Shown here: positions 7,842-14,317 of the stretch, one piece after another
Layout: every line of letters starts with the position of its first letter
Position numbering within the stretch: the stretch's first letter is position 1
From: JBBRUG01 sp038247995
GTDB lineage: Bacteria > Chloroflexota > Chloroflexia > Chloroflexales > Chloroflexaceae
DNA: 14,676 bases
Assembly (NCBI GenBank): GCA_038247995.1
Contig: JBBRUG010000136.1
Span: forward strand, 1 to 14,676
Reading direction: 5' to 3'
Position numbers and translations under genes: made by a program
The notes under the pieces: generated by a model
Database searches by the model: none
Told to the model about the DNA's origin: nothing
Seen by the model: only the letters and a program-made list of their open reading frames with translations

Positions 7842-7964
7842 GGAAATCCTATGCGTGCTGACGCAGCAAGCTGGGTCGGCATCCACTAGCCATAACGAAC
7901 TAAAAGCTGGCGCGTATGATAGCGGCTCAGCCAGAGCGTGTCAACCGCTTCCGAATGCAGAATT

Positions 7965-9152
7965 ATGACAACACAGGCAATCGACCAGACACCGGGGTTA
8001 GGCTGGGGCGCGCTGTTGGCGCTGTTGGGCGGGCGGTTTGTGATCAACACCGCGTTTCGGATTGTGTACCCGTTGCTGGCGCTGCTGGCGACGAAACTCG
8101 CTGTCGATCTACGGACGGCGAGCCTGCTGATCACAATGCAGGTTGGGGTGACGTTGCTGAGCCCTCTTGGCGGGCGCCTAGCCGACCTGCGCGGCGACCG
8201 TTTTGCGATGCTGGCCGGCCTGGCAATATTCTGCGTCGGCGCAGTAGTTTGCGCACTTGCAAATAGCTTCGGCCTATTTCTGCTGGGCTACAGCGTGATC
8301 GGCTTTGGCTCAACCCTGTATATGCCGGCGGTGCAACTCTATGCCAGTGCGCGCAGCGACTATGCTCAGCGCGGACGTGTATTGGGGTTGCTGGAGACGA
8401 GTTGGGCGCTTTCGGCGCTGATCGGTGTAACCGGCCTGACGGTGCTGGTGGAGGCCCAGGATGCGTTGAGCGGCGTCTATTGGGTGCTGTTTGGCCTGGG
8501 CGTAGCCGCGTTTGTGATTACTGCGACCCTGACCACAGCTGTGCCGGTGATTAACGCCAGGCCTGATGCGCCACCAACAAATGTTGGGCCGGTTATCACG
8601 CAGCGCGGTGTACTCACGGCGCTCGGCTTTATTATTCTCCAACTGCTGGCGGTTGAGCTCGTGTTTGTGGTTTATGCAGCATGGCTCCAGGCCGACTTTA
8701 GCGCAAGTACAGCCCAACTCGGCCTGGTCTTCGGTATTCTCGGCATCATGGAGTTAGCCGGATCGGTAGGGGCCGCGCTATTCACCGATCGAATCGGCAA
8801 GCGCCGGGCGGTGCTCGCCGGGTTCGGGGCAATGGCGGTATTTGTGGTACTGCTGCCGCTCACAGCCGGGCGCTGGGAGCTGTTTTTACTCGTCTTCCTC
8901 TGCTTCGGGTTGACGTTTGAATTTGCGATTGTGTCGATGTTCCCGCTGGTGAGCGGATTGGTGCGCGAGGGGCGCGGCACCGTGATCGCGCTGTCGATTG
9001 CGATGGTGGGCCTGGGCCGGATCATTGGTTCGTTGGCCGGGCCGCGGCTGTTCGAAAACTACGGGTTTGGGGCAAATGCGTTATTAGCCGGCGGGGCCGC
9101 GGTGATCGGCGTAATCATCGGGTTGGTGTGGATGCATGAGGGTGAGCACTGA
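7965..9152 (+). CDS. Major facilitator superfamily transporter
   Basis: A 395-residue inner-membrane protein with about twelve hydrophobic segments in two halves of six, split by a polar loop near residues 200-215. The loop after helix 2 carries the MFS motif-A-like string G-G-R-L-A-D-L-R-G-D-R, and its repeat in the second half reads F-T-D-R-I-G-K-R-R. It resembles drug or metabolite exporters of the MFS; the substrate is unknown. The start at ATG 7965 is preferred over GTG 7938 because the latter only adds a polar stretch; neither has a strong ribosome site. The stop codon TGA lies inside the first unit of a 9-bp tandem repeat. The nearby aminoglycoside-type kinase makes a resistance role possible but not shown. 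Confidence 0.88.
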   Translation: MTTQAIDQTPGLGWGALLALLGGRFVINTAFRIVYPLLALLATKLAVDLRTASLLITMQVGVTLLSPLGGRLADLRGDRFAMLAGLAIFCVGAVVCALANSFGLFLLGYSVIGFGSTLYMPAVQLYASARSDYAQRGRVLGLLETSWALSALIGVTGLTVLVEAQDALSGVYWVLFGLGVAAFVITATLTTAVPVINARPDAPPTNVGPVITQRGVLTALGFIILQLLAVELVFVVYAAWLQADFSASTAQLGLVFGILGIMELAGSVGAALFTDRIGKRRAVLAGFGAMAVFVVLLPLTAGRWELFLLVFLCFGLTFEFAIVSMFPLVSGLVREGRGTVIALSIAMVGLGRIIGSLAGPRLFENYGFGANALLAGGAAVIGVIIGLVWMHEGEH

Positions 9153-9192
9153 GACCACTGAGGGAACACTGAGAGCACTGAGAACACTGAGA
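9146..9192. repeat. Imperfect 9-bp tandem repeat at the MFS stop codon
   Basis: Five copies of a unit close to GCACTGAGA (starts at 9146, 9155, 9166, 9175 and 9184, with two extra bases before the third). The first unit contains the stop codon of the MFS gene. Confidence 0.8.
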
Positions 9193-9236
9193 GCAATGTA
9201 TCCGTTGAGCCAGCATCCGGGCGGCGCGAGCGGAGC

Positions 9237-9250
9237 GAGCCACACGGCTC
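9237..9250 (+). terminator. Small hairpin behind the MFS gene
   Basis: GAGCC pairs with GGCTC around an ACAC loop, 84 bases past the MFS stop. No T-run follows, so the terminator role is weak. Confidence 0.2.
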
Positions 9251-9286
9251 TGTGCCCTCAGGGGCTCAATCGTGTTGCTCAGTGCG

Positions 9287-9571
9287 CTAATACGGGAAAT
9301 ATTCTTCGGGCAGCAGGTACGCGCCGCTAAGGACGGCGCGGAGCAGGTTAGCTTCGCGGTGGACGGTGCTCAGTGTAGCCTCGATGAATTGCTCGCCGCT
9401 CCGCCAGCGCACAATATCGCCGGGTTGCAGGTCGAAATGTTCCGGGCGTAGGCTCCCGTTGCAGACAATCGTGAAGCCATCGCGGTCGAGCTCATCGACG
9501 GGGAGCTCGGTGTAGCGACGACCATAGTTGCGACGAAACACGAAAATCGACATAAATGACGGCTGCGACAT
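9287..9571 (-). CDS. Small hypothetical protein
   Basis: A protein of 94 residues from ATG 9571, or 88 from ATG 9553; the second start begins at M-S-I-F-V-F-R-R-N-Y-G. I do not recognise the family. It has no membrane segment or signal peptide and looks beta-rich, with D-G-F-T-I-V-C-N-G, a F-D-L-Q-P-G-D-I-V-R-W-R strand pair and an acidic/aromatic tail ending E-E-Y-F-P-Y. Neither start has a ribosome binding site. A TGC-TACAAT extended -10 box ends 8 bases before ATG 9571, so transcription would begin at or next to the start codon and translation may be leaderless. The gene is divergent from the kinase gene, which supports its being real, but coding evidence rests mainly on this and on the clean frame. 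Confidence 0.55.
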   Translation of the reverse strand: MSQPSFMSIFVFRRNYGRRYTELPVDELDRDGFTIVCNGSLRPEHFDLQPGDIVRWRSGEQFIEATLSTVHREANLLRAVLSGAYLLPEEYFPY

Positions 9572-9578
9572 GGCGCAT

Positions 9579-9587
9579 ATTGTAGCA
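9579..9587 (-). promoter_or_regulatory. Putative extended -10 promoter of the small hypothetical gene
   Basis: TGC followed by TACAAT on the minus strand, identical to the box before the M50 gene. The expected transcription start falls at about 9572, beside ATG 9571. Confidence 0.4.
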
Positions 9588-9635
9588 CTTTTCAACGGCT
9601 CGTGATTCATCCGCAGCTTACGGAGAGCAGAACTG

Positions 9636-10532
9636 ATGCAAGACAGCTCTTTCGCCCGGCGGATCACGACAACCTTCGCGCCCGATGGGGCGGCGTGGCT
9701 AGAGCAACTGCCGACGACGATTGATCGCTATGCGGCACGTTGGCAACTCAACGTTGGGTCAGCCTTTCCAAACCTGTCGTATAACTATGTAGCGTCGGCA
9801 ACCCGGGCCGACGGCACGGCGGCGGTGCTGAAACTGGGCGTACCGCGCGCTGAGCTAACTACGGAGATTGCAGCCCTGGAGCTGTATAACGGCAACGGCG
9901 CGTGTCGCTTGCTGGCGGCCGATGCCGCTGGCGGCGCGCTGCTGCTGGAGCGCTTAGAGCCGGGGACTGATCTCGCACAGCTCACCGACGAGGCAGAAGC
10001 GATGCAGATCGCAGCGCAGGTGATGCAGCAGATCTGGCATGCCCCGCCGAATAGTCACAGCTTCCCACACGTGGCTGATTGGCTAGCAGGACTGGACGCA
10101 TTGCGCCCCTTTTTCGGCGGCGGTACCGGGCCGTTCCCGGAAGCTCTAGTGGCGCAGACCGAAGCGCTGAGCGCCGAATTATTGGTAACGAGCGGGCCGG
10201 CGGTGGTGCTGCACGGCGATTTGCACCACTTCAACATCCTTCACTCGGCACGAGGCTGGCTGGCAATCGACCCCAAGGGCGTGATCGGCGAACCGGCCTA
10301 TGAAGCCGGCGCGCTGCTGCGCAACCCGATCCCGCAGATTTTCACTCTGCGGGATCGGCCGGCCGTGATTGCACGTCGGGTTGGGCTGCTCGCCGATGCG
10401 CTCGGCATCGATGCAGGCCGAATCAGGCACTGGGCGGCGGTACAGGCGCTGCTTGCGGCCTGGTGGACGGTGGAAGATGGCGACGCTGCGGGCGTACTGC
10501 CGTGGATTGCGCTGGCCGAGGAGCTGATGTAG
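9636..10532 (+). CDS. Aminoglycoside/hydroxyurea-type kinase (APH(6) family)
   Basis: A 298-residue phosphotransferase of the protein-kinase-like fold. The catalytic loop reads V-L-H-G-D-L-H-H-F-N-I-L (about residues 190-201) with the catalytic Asp in HGDLH, and the metal-binding segment I-D-P-K-G-V-I-G-E-P-A-Y-E replaces the usual DFG, as is typical of streptomycin 6-phosphotransferase and hydroxyurea kinase relatives. An N-terminal lobe with V-L-K-L-G-V-P supplies the ATP-binding Lys. Members phosphorylate hydroxyl groups of aminoglycosides or other small molecules; many chromosomal copies in environmental bacteria have unknown substrates, so resistance should not be assumed. The start at ATG 9636 follows GGAGAG by about 9 bases. 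It converges with the selenoprotein gene. Confidence 0.88.
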   Translation: MQDSSFARRITTTFAPDGAAWLEQLPTTIDRYAARWQLNVGSAFPNLSYNYVASATRADGTAAVLKLGVPRAELTTEIAALELYNGNGACRLLAADAAGGALLLERLEPGTDLAQLTDEAEAMQIAAQVMQQIWHAPPNSHSFPHVADWLAGLDALRPFFGGGTGPFPEALVAQTEALSAELLVTSGPAVVLHGDLHHFNILHSARGWLAIDPKGVIGEPAYEAGALLRNPIPQIFTLRDRPAVIARRVGLLADALGIDAGRIRHWAAVQALLAAWWTVEDGDAAGVLPWIALAEELM

Positions 10533-10538
10533 CGATCC

Positions 10539-10565
10539 GCAGATGACGCAGATGACGCAGATGAT
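10539..10565. repeat. 9-bp tandem repeat behind the kinase gene
   Basis: Three head-to-tail copies of GCAGATGAC, the last with one change, start 6 bases past the kinase stop codon. Confidence 0.85.
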
Positions 10566-10594
10566 GCGGTGGGCGACAGACGGCAGGCGGCAGG

Positions 10595-11356
10595 CTAGAA
10601 GATCCAATTCTCGGGTTCGGTGAAGGGGTGGCGGCGCCAGGGCCAGACCGGGTCGAGGATGGTTCCCGGCTCGTCGATAGTGTACAAGGCGCGCAGGGCG
10701 TAGTGGATGACGCTGAGTTGTTGGGCGCGATTGCCGGGCGCGCCAAGCGGGTGGCCGAAGGGCCATTTGAGATGTACCGTGCGCGGCGGGCGGACTTTCT
10801 CGGCGATGTCGCGCAGGCCAATCACGGCCACGGTTGGAATGCCGGCAGCTTCGATGGTGCGCGCGATCAGTCCCACGGACTGATTACACAAGCCTCAGGC
10901 AGGGGTAAGCAAAACGGCATCGACGCGCTCCTGTTTGAGCATACCGGCGACTTGCGGGGCAGTTGTGTGCAGTAAGGTTTCGAGATGCGGCGGCTCGATG
11001 TGGCCCATGAAACCGTAGCTGGTTACCAACGCGCCAAGGTGTCCGGCAGCCACAAGTTCACGCACGAGGGCGAGCGGGAAGAGGATGTTGAGATCCTGCT
11101 CGGCATCACGATGATCGTAGTAGTCGTGCGTGATGGTGATCTGGTCGGTTGGAGTGTTAGCGGGGATGATGCGAAATGATGCATCGCCGGCAGGATCAAC
11201 CATGTCAAATGGTGGTTGCTCAGGAAGGTGTACGCCGCCGGTCGTGATCAGGGCGATGCGCGCCTGCGCAAGCGGAACGCGCATCGGCACGAAGGGCACG
11301 TCATCGAACTGGAGCGCATCGAAGCGGCGGCCCCAGTTGCGGGCCAGGGCAGGCAC
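10595..11356 (-). CDS. Selenoprotein: glycine/sarcosine/betaine/D-proline reductase selenoprotein-B family, with in-frame TGA read as selenocysteine
   Basis: Ordinary reading breaks this gene into two frames; they are in the same frame and separated only by TGA at 10895-10897. Read through, it gives 253 residues with Sec154 in T-P-A-U-G-L-C-N-Q-S-V-G-L. Cysteine-containing relatives, as I recall them, have C-P-x-C-H-Q-S-V-G-L at this place, so Sec replaces the first Cys of a redox C-x-x-C motif. The family signature is continuous across the TGA: A-R-I-A-L-I-T-T-G-G-V-H-L near residues 32-44, Y-G-F-M-G-H-I at 114-120, then A-G-I-P-T-V and W-P-F-G-H-P-L-G after the Sec. GrdB/PrdB relatives are reductases of amino-acid substrates; the short stand-alone members have no settled substrate. 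A SECIS-like hairpin follows the TGA and selB lies upstream on the same strand. The first start codon in frame is GTG 11356, without a ribosome site; 18 further sense codons upstream (W-N-P-I-R-K-Q-L-Y to S-Q) look like family N-terminus but contain no start, so the 5' end may be damaged by the adjacent repeat. A simple nonsense mutation is the main alternative. Confidence 0.85.
10860..10890 (-). promoter_or_regulatory. Bacterial SECIS-like hairpin for selenocysteine insertion
   Basis: On the mRNA, ATCAGTCC and GGACTGAT form eight perfect pairs around a three-base loop GUG. Below one A-C mismatch, UGUGU pairs with GCGCG (two G-C and three G-U pairs). The stem base lies 4 bases past the UGA, and the loop begins after 18 bases, with G as its first base. 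This fits the bacterial SECIS pattern (loop about 16-37 bases past the UGA, G among the first loop bases), which the C-terminal winged-helix domains of SelB bind. The hairpin lies within coding sequence. Confidence 0.78.
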
Positions 11357-11410
11357 CTGGCTGTAGAGCCAGCCGACGAGGTTGTAGAGTTGTTTGCGGA
11401 TGGGATTCCA

Positions 11411-11594
11411 TCACAGTCTGGCAGTCTGACAGTCTCACAGTCTGACAGTCTGACAGTCTCACAGTCTGACAGTCTGACAGTCTGGCAGTCTGACAGTCTC
11501 ACAGTCTGGCAGTCTGGCAGTCTCACAGTCTGGCAGTCTGGCAGTCTCACAGTCTGGCAGTCTGGCAGTCTCACAGTCTGACAGTCTCACAGTC
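11411..11594. repeat. 23-unit array of an 8-bp repeat between selB and the selenoprotein gene
   Basis: Twenty-three uninterrupted 8-bp units end in CAGTC and differ only in their first three bases: TCA, TGG or TGA. The order is not random: in much of the array a TCA unit is followed by two TGG or two TGA units, giving a 24-bp higher-order period. The array lies in the spacer and abuts the 5' end of the selenoprotein frame; its last unit supplies the TGA that closes that frame upstream. Long frames in and through it are repeat artefacts. Confidence 0.97.
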
Positions 11595-11628
11595 ACAATC
11601 TGAAAGAAGCTATGAACGAAGAACCGGC

Positions 11629-11656
11629 GCCTGACGACTGCCGCCTGACGACTGGC
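11629..11656. repeat. 14-bp tandem duplication behind selB
   Basis: Two head-to-tail copies of GCCTGACGACTGCC, the second with one change, end 8 bases past the selB stop codon. A further partial copy (GACTGCC) follows. Confidence 0.85.
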
Positions 11657-11664
11657 GACTGCCC

Positions 11665-13536
11665 TTACGCCAGTACACGCCCTTCGCCCTCGCGGCGGGT
11701 AATGTTGCGTTCGTCGAGATGTTCGAGGAAGGCAAGAGCGTATTTACGGCTGCTGCCGAAGGCGTCACGGAATTGACCGACGGTAACGCTGCCTGCTGTG
11801 CTAATTGTAACACGCAACCATTCGATCAGTTCGGCGTAGGTGCCGGGCAAGAAGTAGATGTCGGCGGCGATTTTGATCAACATGCGCCGCTCTAACATCC
11901 AGGCGAGCAGTTCAGCATCGAAATCCGGTGTGGGCGGGCCATACGGTGTGCGCGCCATCGCGGCAAGGTAGCTGTCAAGCACGCGGCGCTCGGCGGGCGT
12001 AGGCTGTGGATCGTGGTTAGCAAGCCAGATACTGACGGTGTCGGCAGCGATCAGGCCGCGTTGCTGGGCTTCGCCGAGGACAAGCGTAAACATGCGTGGC
12101 GGCAAGCGCAGGCGCTGACGCAGGTCTTCGCGGGGCATGCCGCGGCGCAATGGCAGGCGCGTATGGAAGGCGCGCAAGGCGGGCAGCATGCGCTGCTCAA
12201 GCGCGGCCCAGCCGGCCGGAGTGAGCACAACCGTGGGCGTGACGTTCACCGGATCGTCGTGTAGGGCCAGCACGCGCTGGTTTGCGAGCAACGTGTCGAG
12301 CGCTTCGCGGGCAATGGCTTCGGTCATGGCGCTCGCTTGCAGTACGTCGCTCCAGAACTGCGGGGCGCCATCGCCAAGCGCCTGAAACAGCAGTTCGTCG
12401 GGAGTGCCGCGCGCGAGCGTATCAAGCCGGTCGGCCACATCGGGGCGGAAGCGGCGGTGGCGCGGCGGATGCGCATCAACGATTGTGCCGCCGGCGACAG
12501 TGAGGCTCGGTGAGGGAATGCGCAGAATGCAGCGGTCGCCACGCTGCACGGCAATTGGCCGTTCGAGGCGCAGTTGCACCCACCCCTCAGCACCGGGCGG
12601 TAGCACTTCGGCGTCGAGCAGTGTGGCGCGGCATAGCACCTCAGCAGCGCCAACAAACAGATCGAGGCGCATGTTCTGTTCGATCGACTGGGGCGCGGCG
12701 AGGATCACGCGTAGACGCAGATCGATCATCTGCGTTGGGCGCAGTGCGCCGGGCAGCGCCAGCAGATCGCCGCGCGCAATCGCGCTGTGATGGATGCCGG
12801 CCAGGTTCACGGCGACGCGATTGCCGGGCAGTACTTCGGTGAGCTTGGCGTTGTGGCTCTGTAGGCCACGCACCCGCGCCGGCAAACCCTGCGGCAGCAG
12901 TTCAACTTCCTGGCCGACGCGCAAAGGGCCGTCGAGCAGCGTGCCGGTAACAACAGTGCCGAACCCGCCGATGGTAAACGCACGATCAACCGGCAAGCGC
13001 GGCATACCCTGCGCAACACTGCGTGTCGGCGTCATGTCGAGTACTTGATCGAGTGTGGCGCGCAGTGCATCAAGGCCCTGGCCGGTGCGCGCCGAGACAG
13101 GCACAATCGGTGCAGTGGCGAGGCTGGTGACGGCGAGTTGATCGGCGATCTCATCTTGCACAAGGGCAAGCCACTCGGCATCGACAAGATCGGCCTTACT
13201 GATCACCACAATGCCGTGAGTGATCCCGAGCAGGTCGAGGATCGCGAGGTGCTCGGCAGTCTGCGGCATGATCGCCTCATCGGCGGCGATGACAAGCAAG
13301 GCGGCATCGAGGCCACCAACACCGGCGAGCATATTTTTAATAAACCGCTCGTGGCCGGGCACATCGATCAGGCTCACCGTGCGCCCACTGGGCAGGGTGA
13401 GCCAGGCAAAGCCCAGATCGATCGTCATCTCACGGCGTTGTTCTTCCGCCCAACGGTCGGGGTCGATCCCGGTGAGCGCTTTAACGAGCGTCGATTTGCC
13501 ATGATCGACGTGGCCGGCGGTGCCGATAACATACAT
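11665..13536 (-). CDS. selB: Selenocysteine-specific elongation factor SelB
   Basis: SelB is the GTPase that carries Sec-tRNA to the ribosome at UGA codons marked by a SECIS hairpin. The 623-residue length is usual (E. coli SelB has 614). The EF-Tu-like GTPase domain shows G-H-V-D-H-G-K-S at 8-15, the switch-I Thr38 in M-T-I-D-L-G-F, D-V-P-G-H-E at 58-63 and S-K-A-D-L-V-D at 113-119 (N replaced by S in the NKxD box, as in many SelB). Beta domains 2 and 3 follow (about 175-345), then a C-terminal winged-helix region (about 370-623) whose last repeat, with S-R-K-Y-A-L-A-F-L-E-H-L-D, resembles the SECIS-binding end. The start at ATG 13536 is chosen because it begins exactly at the family N-terminus M-Y-V-I-G-T-A-G-H; the upstream TTG 13560 only adds repeat-encoded residues. 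No ribosome site precedes the ATG. The selenoprotein gene lies downstream on the same strand, but selA, selD and tRNA-Sec are absent from the window. Confidence 0.96.
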   Translation of the reverse strand: MYVIGTAGHVDHGKSTLVKALTGIDPDRWAEEQRREMTIDLGFAWLTLPSGRTVSLIDVPGHERFIKNMLAGVGGLDAALLVIAADEAIMPQTAEHLAILDLLGITHGIVVISKADLVDAEWLALVQDEIADQLAVTSLATAPIVPVSARTGQGLDALRATLDQVLDMTPTRSVAQGMPRLPVDRAFTIGGFGTVVTGTLLDGPLRVGQEVELLPQGLPARVRGLQSHNAKLTEVLPGNRVAVNLAGIHHSAIARGDLLALPGALRPTQMIDLRLRVILAAPQSIEQNMRLDLFVGAAEVLCRATLLDAEVLPPGAEGWVQLRLERPIAVQRGDRCILRIPSPSLTVAGGTIVDAHPPRHRRFRPDVADRLDTLARGTPDELLFQALGDGAPQFWSDVLQASAMTEAIAREALDTLLANQRVLALHDDPVNVTPTVVLTPAGWAALEQRMLPALRAFHTRLPLRRGMPREDLRQRLRLPPRMFTLVLGEAQQRGLIAADTVSIWLANHDPQPTPAERRVLDSYLAAMARTPYGPPTPDFDAELLAWMLERRMLIKIAADIYFLPGTYAELIEWLRVTISTAGSVTVGQFRDAFGSSRKYALAFLEHLDERNITRREGEGRVLA

Positions 13537-13542
13537 AGGAAT

Positions 13543-13570
13543 GCAAAAGGCAAAACGCAAAAGGCAAACA
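13543..13570. repeat. 14-bp direct repeat in the selB leader
   Basis: Two adjacent copies of a unit near GCAAAAGGCAAAAC (plus strand) lie 7 bases upstream of the selB start codon, where a ribosome binding site would be expected; the minus strand reads as pyrimidine-rich TTTGCC/TTTTGC. Confidence 0.8.
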
Positions 13571-13583
13571 ACACAACCATTTT

Positions 13584-13612
13584 ATTATAAACCCAAACCC
13601 ACCATATGGTAA
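13584..13612 (-). promoter_or_regulatory. Putative sigma-70 promoter of selB
   Basis: On the minus strand TTACCA (4 of 6 matches to TTGACA) is followed by a 17-base spacer and a perfect TATAAT. The transcription start would fall near 13577, about 40 bases before ATG 13536, and the 14-bp repeat lies in the leader. Confidence 0.55.
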
Positions 13613-13632
13613 GGACGCAGCAAGCTGCGTCC
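13613..13632 (-). terminator. Perfect 8-bp hairpin between the HdeD-like gene and selB
   Basis: GGACGCAG pairs with CTGCGTCC around a four-base loop, 40 bases past the HdeD-like gene's stop and immediately before the selB -35 box. There is no T-run, so it may be a terminator or a REP-like palindrome. Its core recurs near 7860. Confidence 0.45.
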
Positions 13633-13672
13633 CTATTCGTCCCCTGCGCAACGATCCGCGTCCCCGGAGGCC

Positions 13673-14206
13673 TTACCGGGCGCGGAAAGCGGCGATGATC
13701 GCCACAATGCCGCCGGCGATGGCGAAGATGCCGAAGACAAAAGGCAACGCCACAGCGCCGGCCAGCGGGTTCATCACCAGCAAGAAGCCAATGATGATAT
13801 TCACAATGCCCAGCGCCGTTGCGCCCCAACCGCCGCCCTTTAAGCCCTGGTAGACCTGAACACCACCAAAAATGACGCCGGTGATGCCGAGAATCAGTAC
13901 GTAGATCGTTGGAAGCAGGATCGTGCTCATAAACGGCTGCCCAAGCACGGCCAAACCGGCCCAGATCCCGATCACACCGCTGATCACCTTCCAGACCAGG
14001 TTACTGCGATCCCAGATCAAGCCCACCAGATCCGTCACCCCCGACACGAACCAGGAAGCGCCGATAAAAACGACAATCACCAGCACGGTTGCCAGGGGGT
14101 TAAATAATAACAACAACCCGATCAACACCATCGCGATGCCCTGAACCAGCATCAACCACCAGGGAACGCCTTGCCGAGCCTGTCCCGACATTGTCGTTGC
14201 AGTCAT
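13673..14206 (-). CDS. DUF308/HdeD-family membrane protein
   Basis: A 177-residue inner-membrane protein with about six hydrophobic helices and the two-fold internal pattern of DUF308. W-W-L-M-L-V-Q-G-I and later F-G-G-V-Q-V-Y-Q-G-L, then W-G-A-T-A-L-G-I-V-N-I-I-I-G, are typical. HdeD in E. coli is linked to acid resistance at high cell density; a function in other bacteria is not settled. The start at ATG 14206 is supported by GGGAG about 10 bases upstream. It is followed on the same strand by selB after 136 bases with a hairpin and a new promoter between, so it is probably not in the selB transcript. Confidence 0.88.
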   Translation of the reverse strand: MTATTMSGQARQGVPWWLMLVQGIAMVLIGLLLLFNPLATVLVIVVFIGASWFVSGVTDLVGLIWDRSNLVWKVISGVIGIWAGLAVLGQPFMSTILLPTIYVLILGITGVIFGGVQVYQGLKGGGWGATALGIVNIIIGFLLVMNPLAGAVALPFVFGIFAIAGGIVAIIAAFRAR

Positions 14207-14317
14207 TGCCTATTACTCCCGCACGTAGTGCTACCTCTCCACGATACTTTTACTCTAGCAGAGCCGCTTCAGGGTGAACAGGCACAAAATAGAGTATTTT
14301 CGATCGCTCGCTACAGC

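Noticed and set aside
10895..10897. Frameshift or simple nonsense mutation splitting the gene
   Set aside because: Both halves are in the same frame, so no frameshift is needed. A nonsense change from Cys cannot be excluded by sequence alone, but the hairpin, the adjacent selB and the intact 3' half favour Sec.
11411..11413. A second selenocysteine codon at the TGA upstream of the selenoprotein frame
   Set aside because: It lies in repeat sequence, no family residues continue upstream of it, and no SECIS-like hairpin follows at the right distance.
11216..11581. Frames on both strands through the 8-bp array that look like repeat proteins
   Set aside because: A 24-bp period without stops creates open frames automatically; there is no start signal and they overlap the selenoprotein coding region in the wrong frame.
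11411..11594. CRISPR array
   Set aside because: The units are contiguous 8-mers without unique spacers, and there are no cas genes.
13045..13590. Plus-strand frame opposite the selB N-terminus
   Set aside because: It is antisense to the conserved GTPase domain and has no family resemblance.
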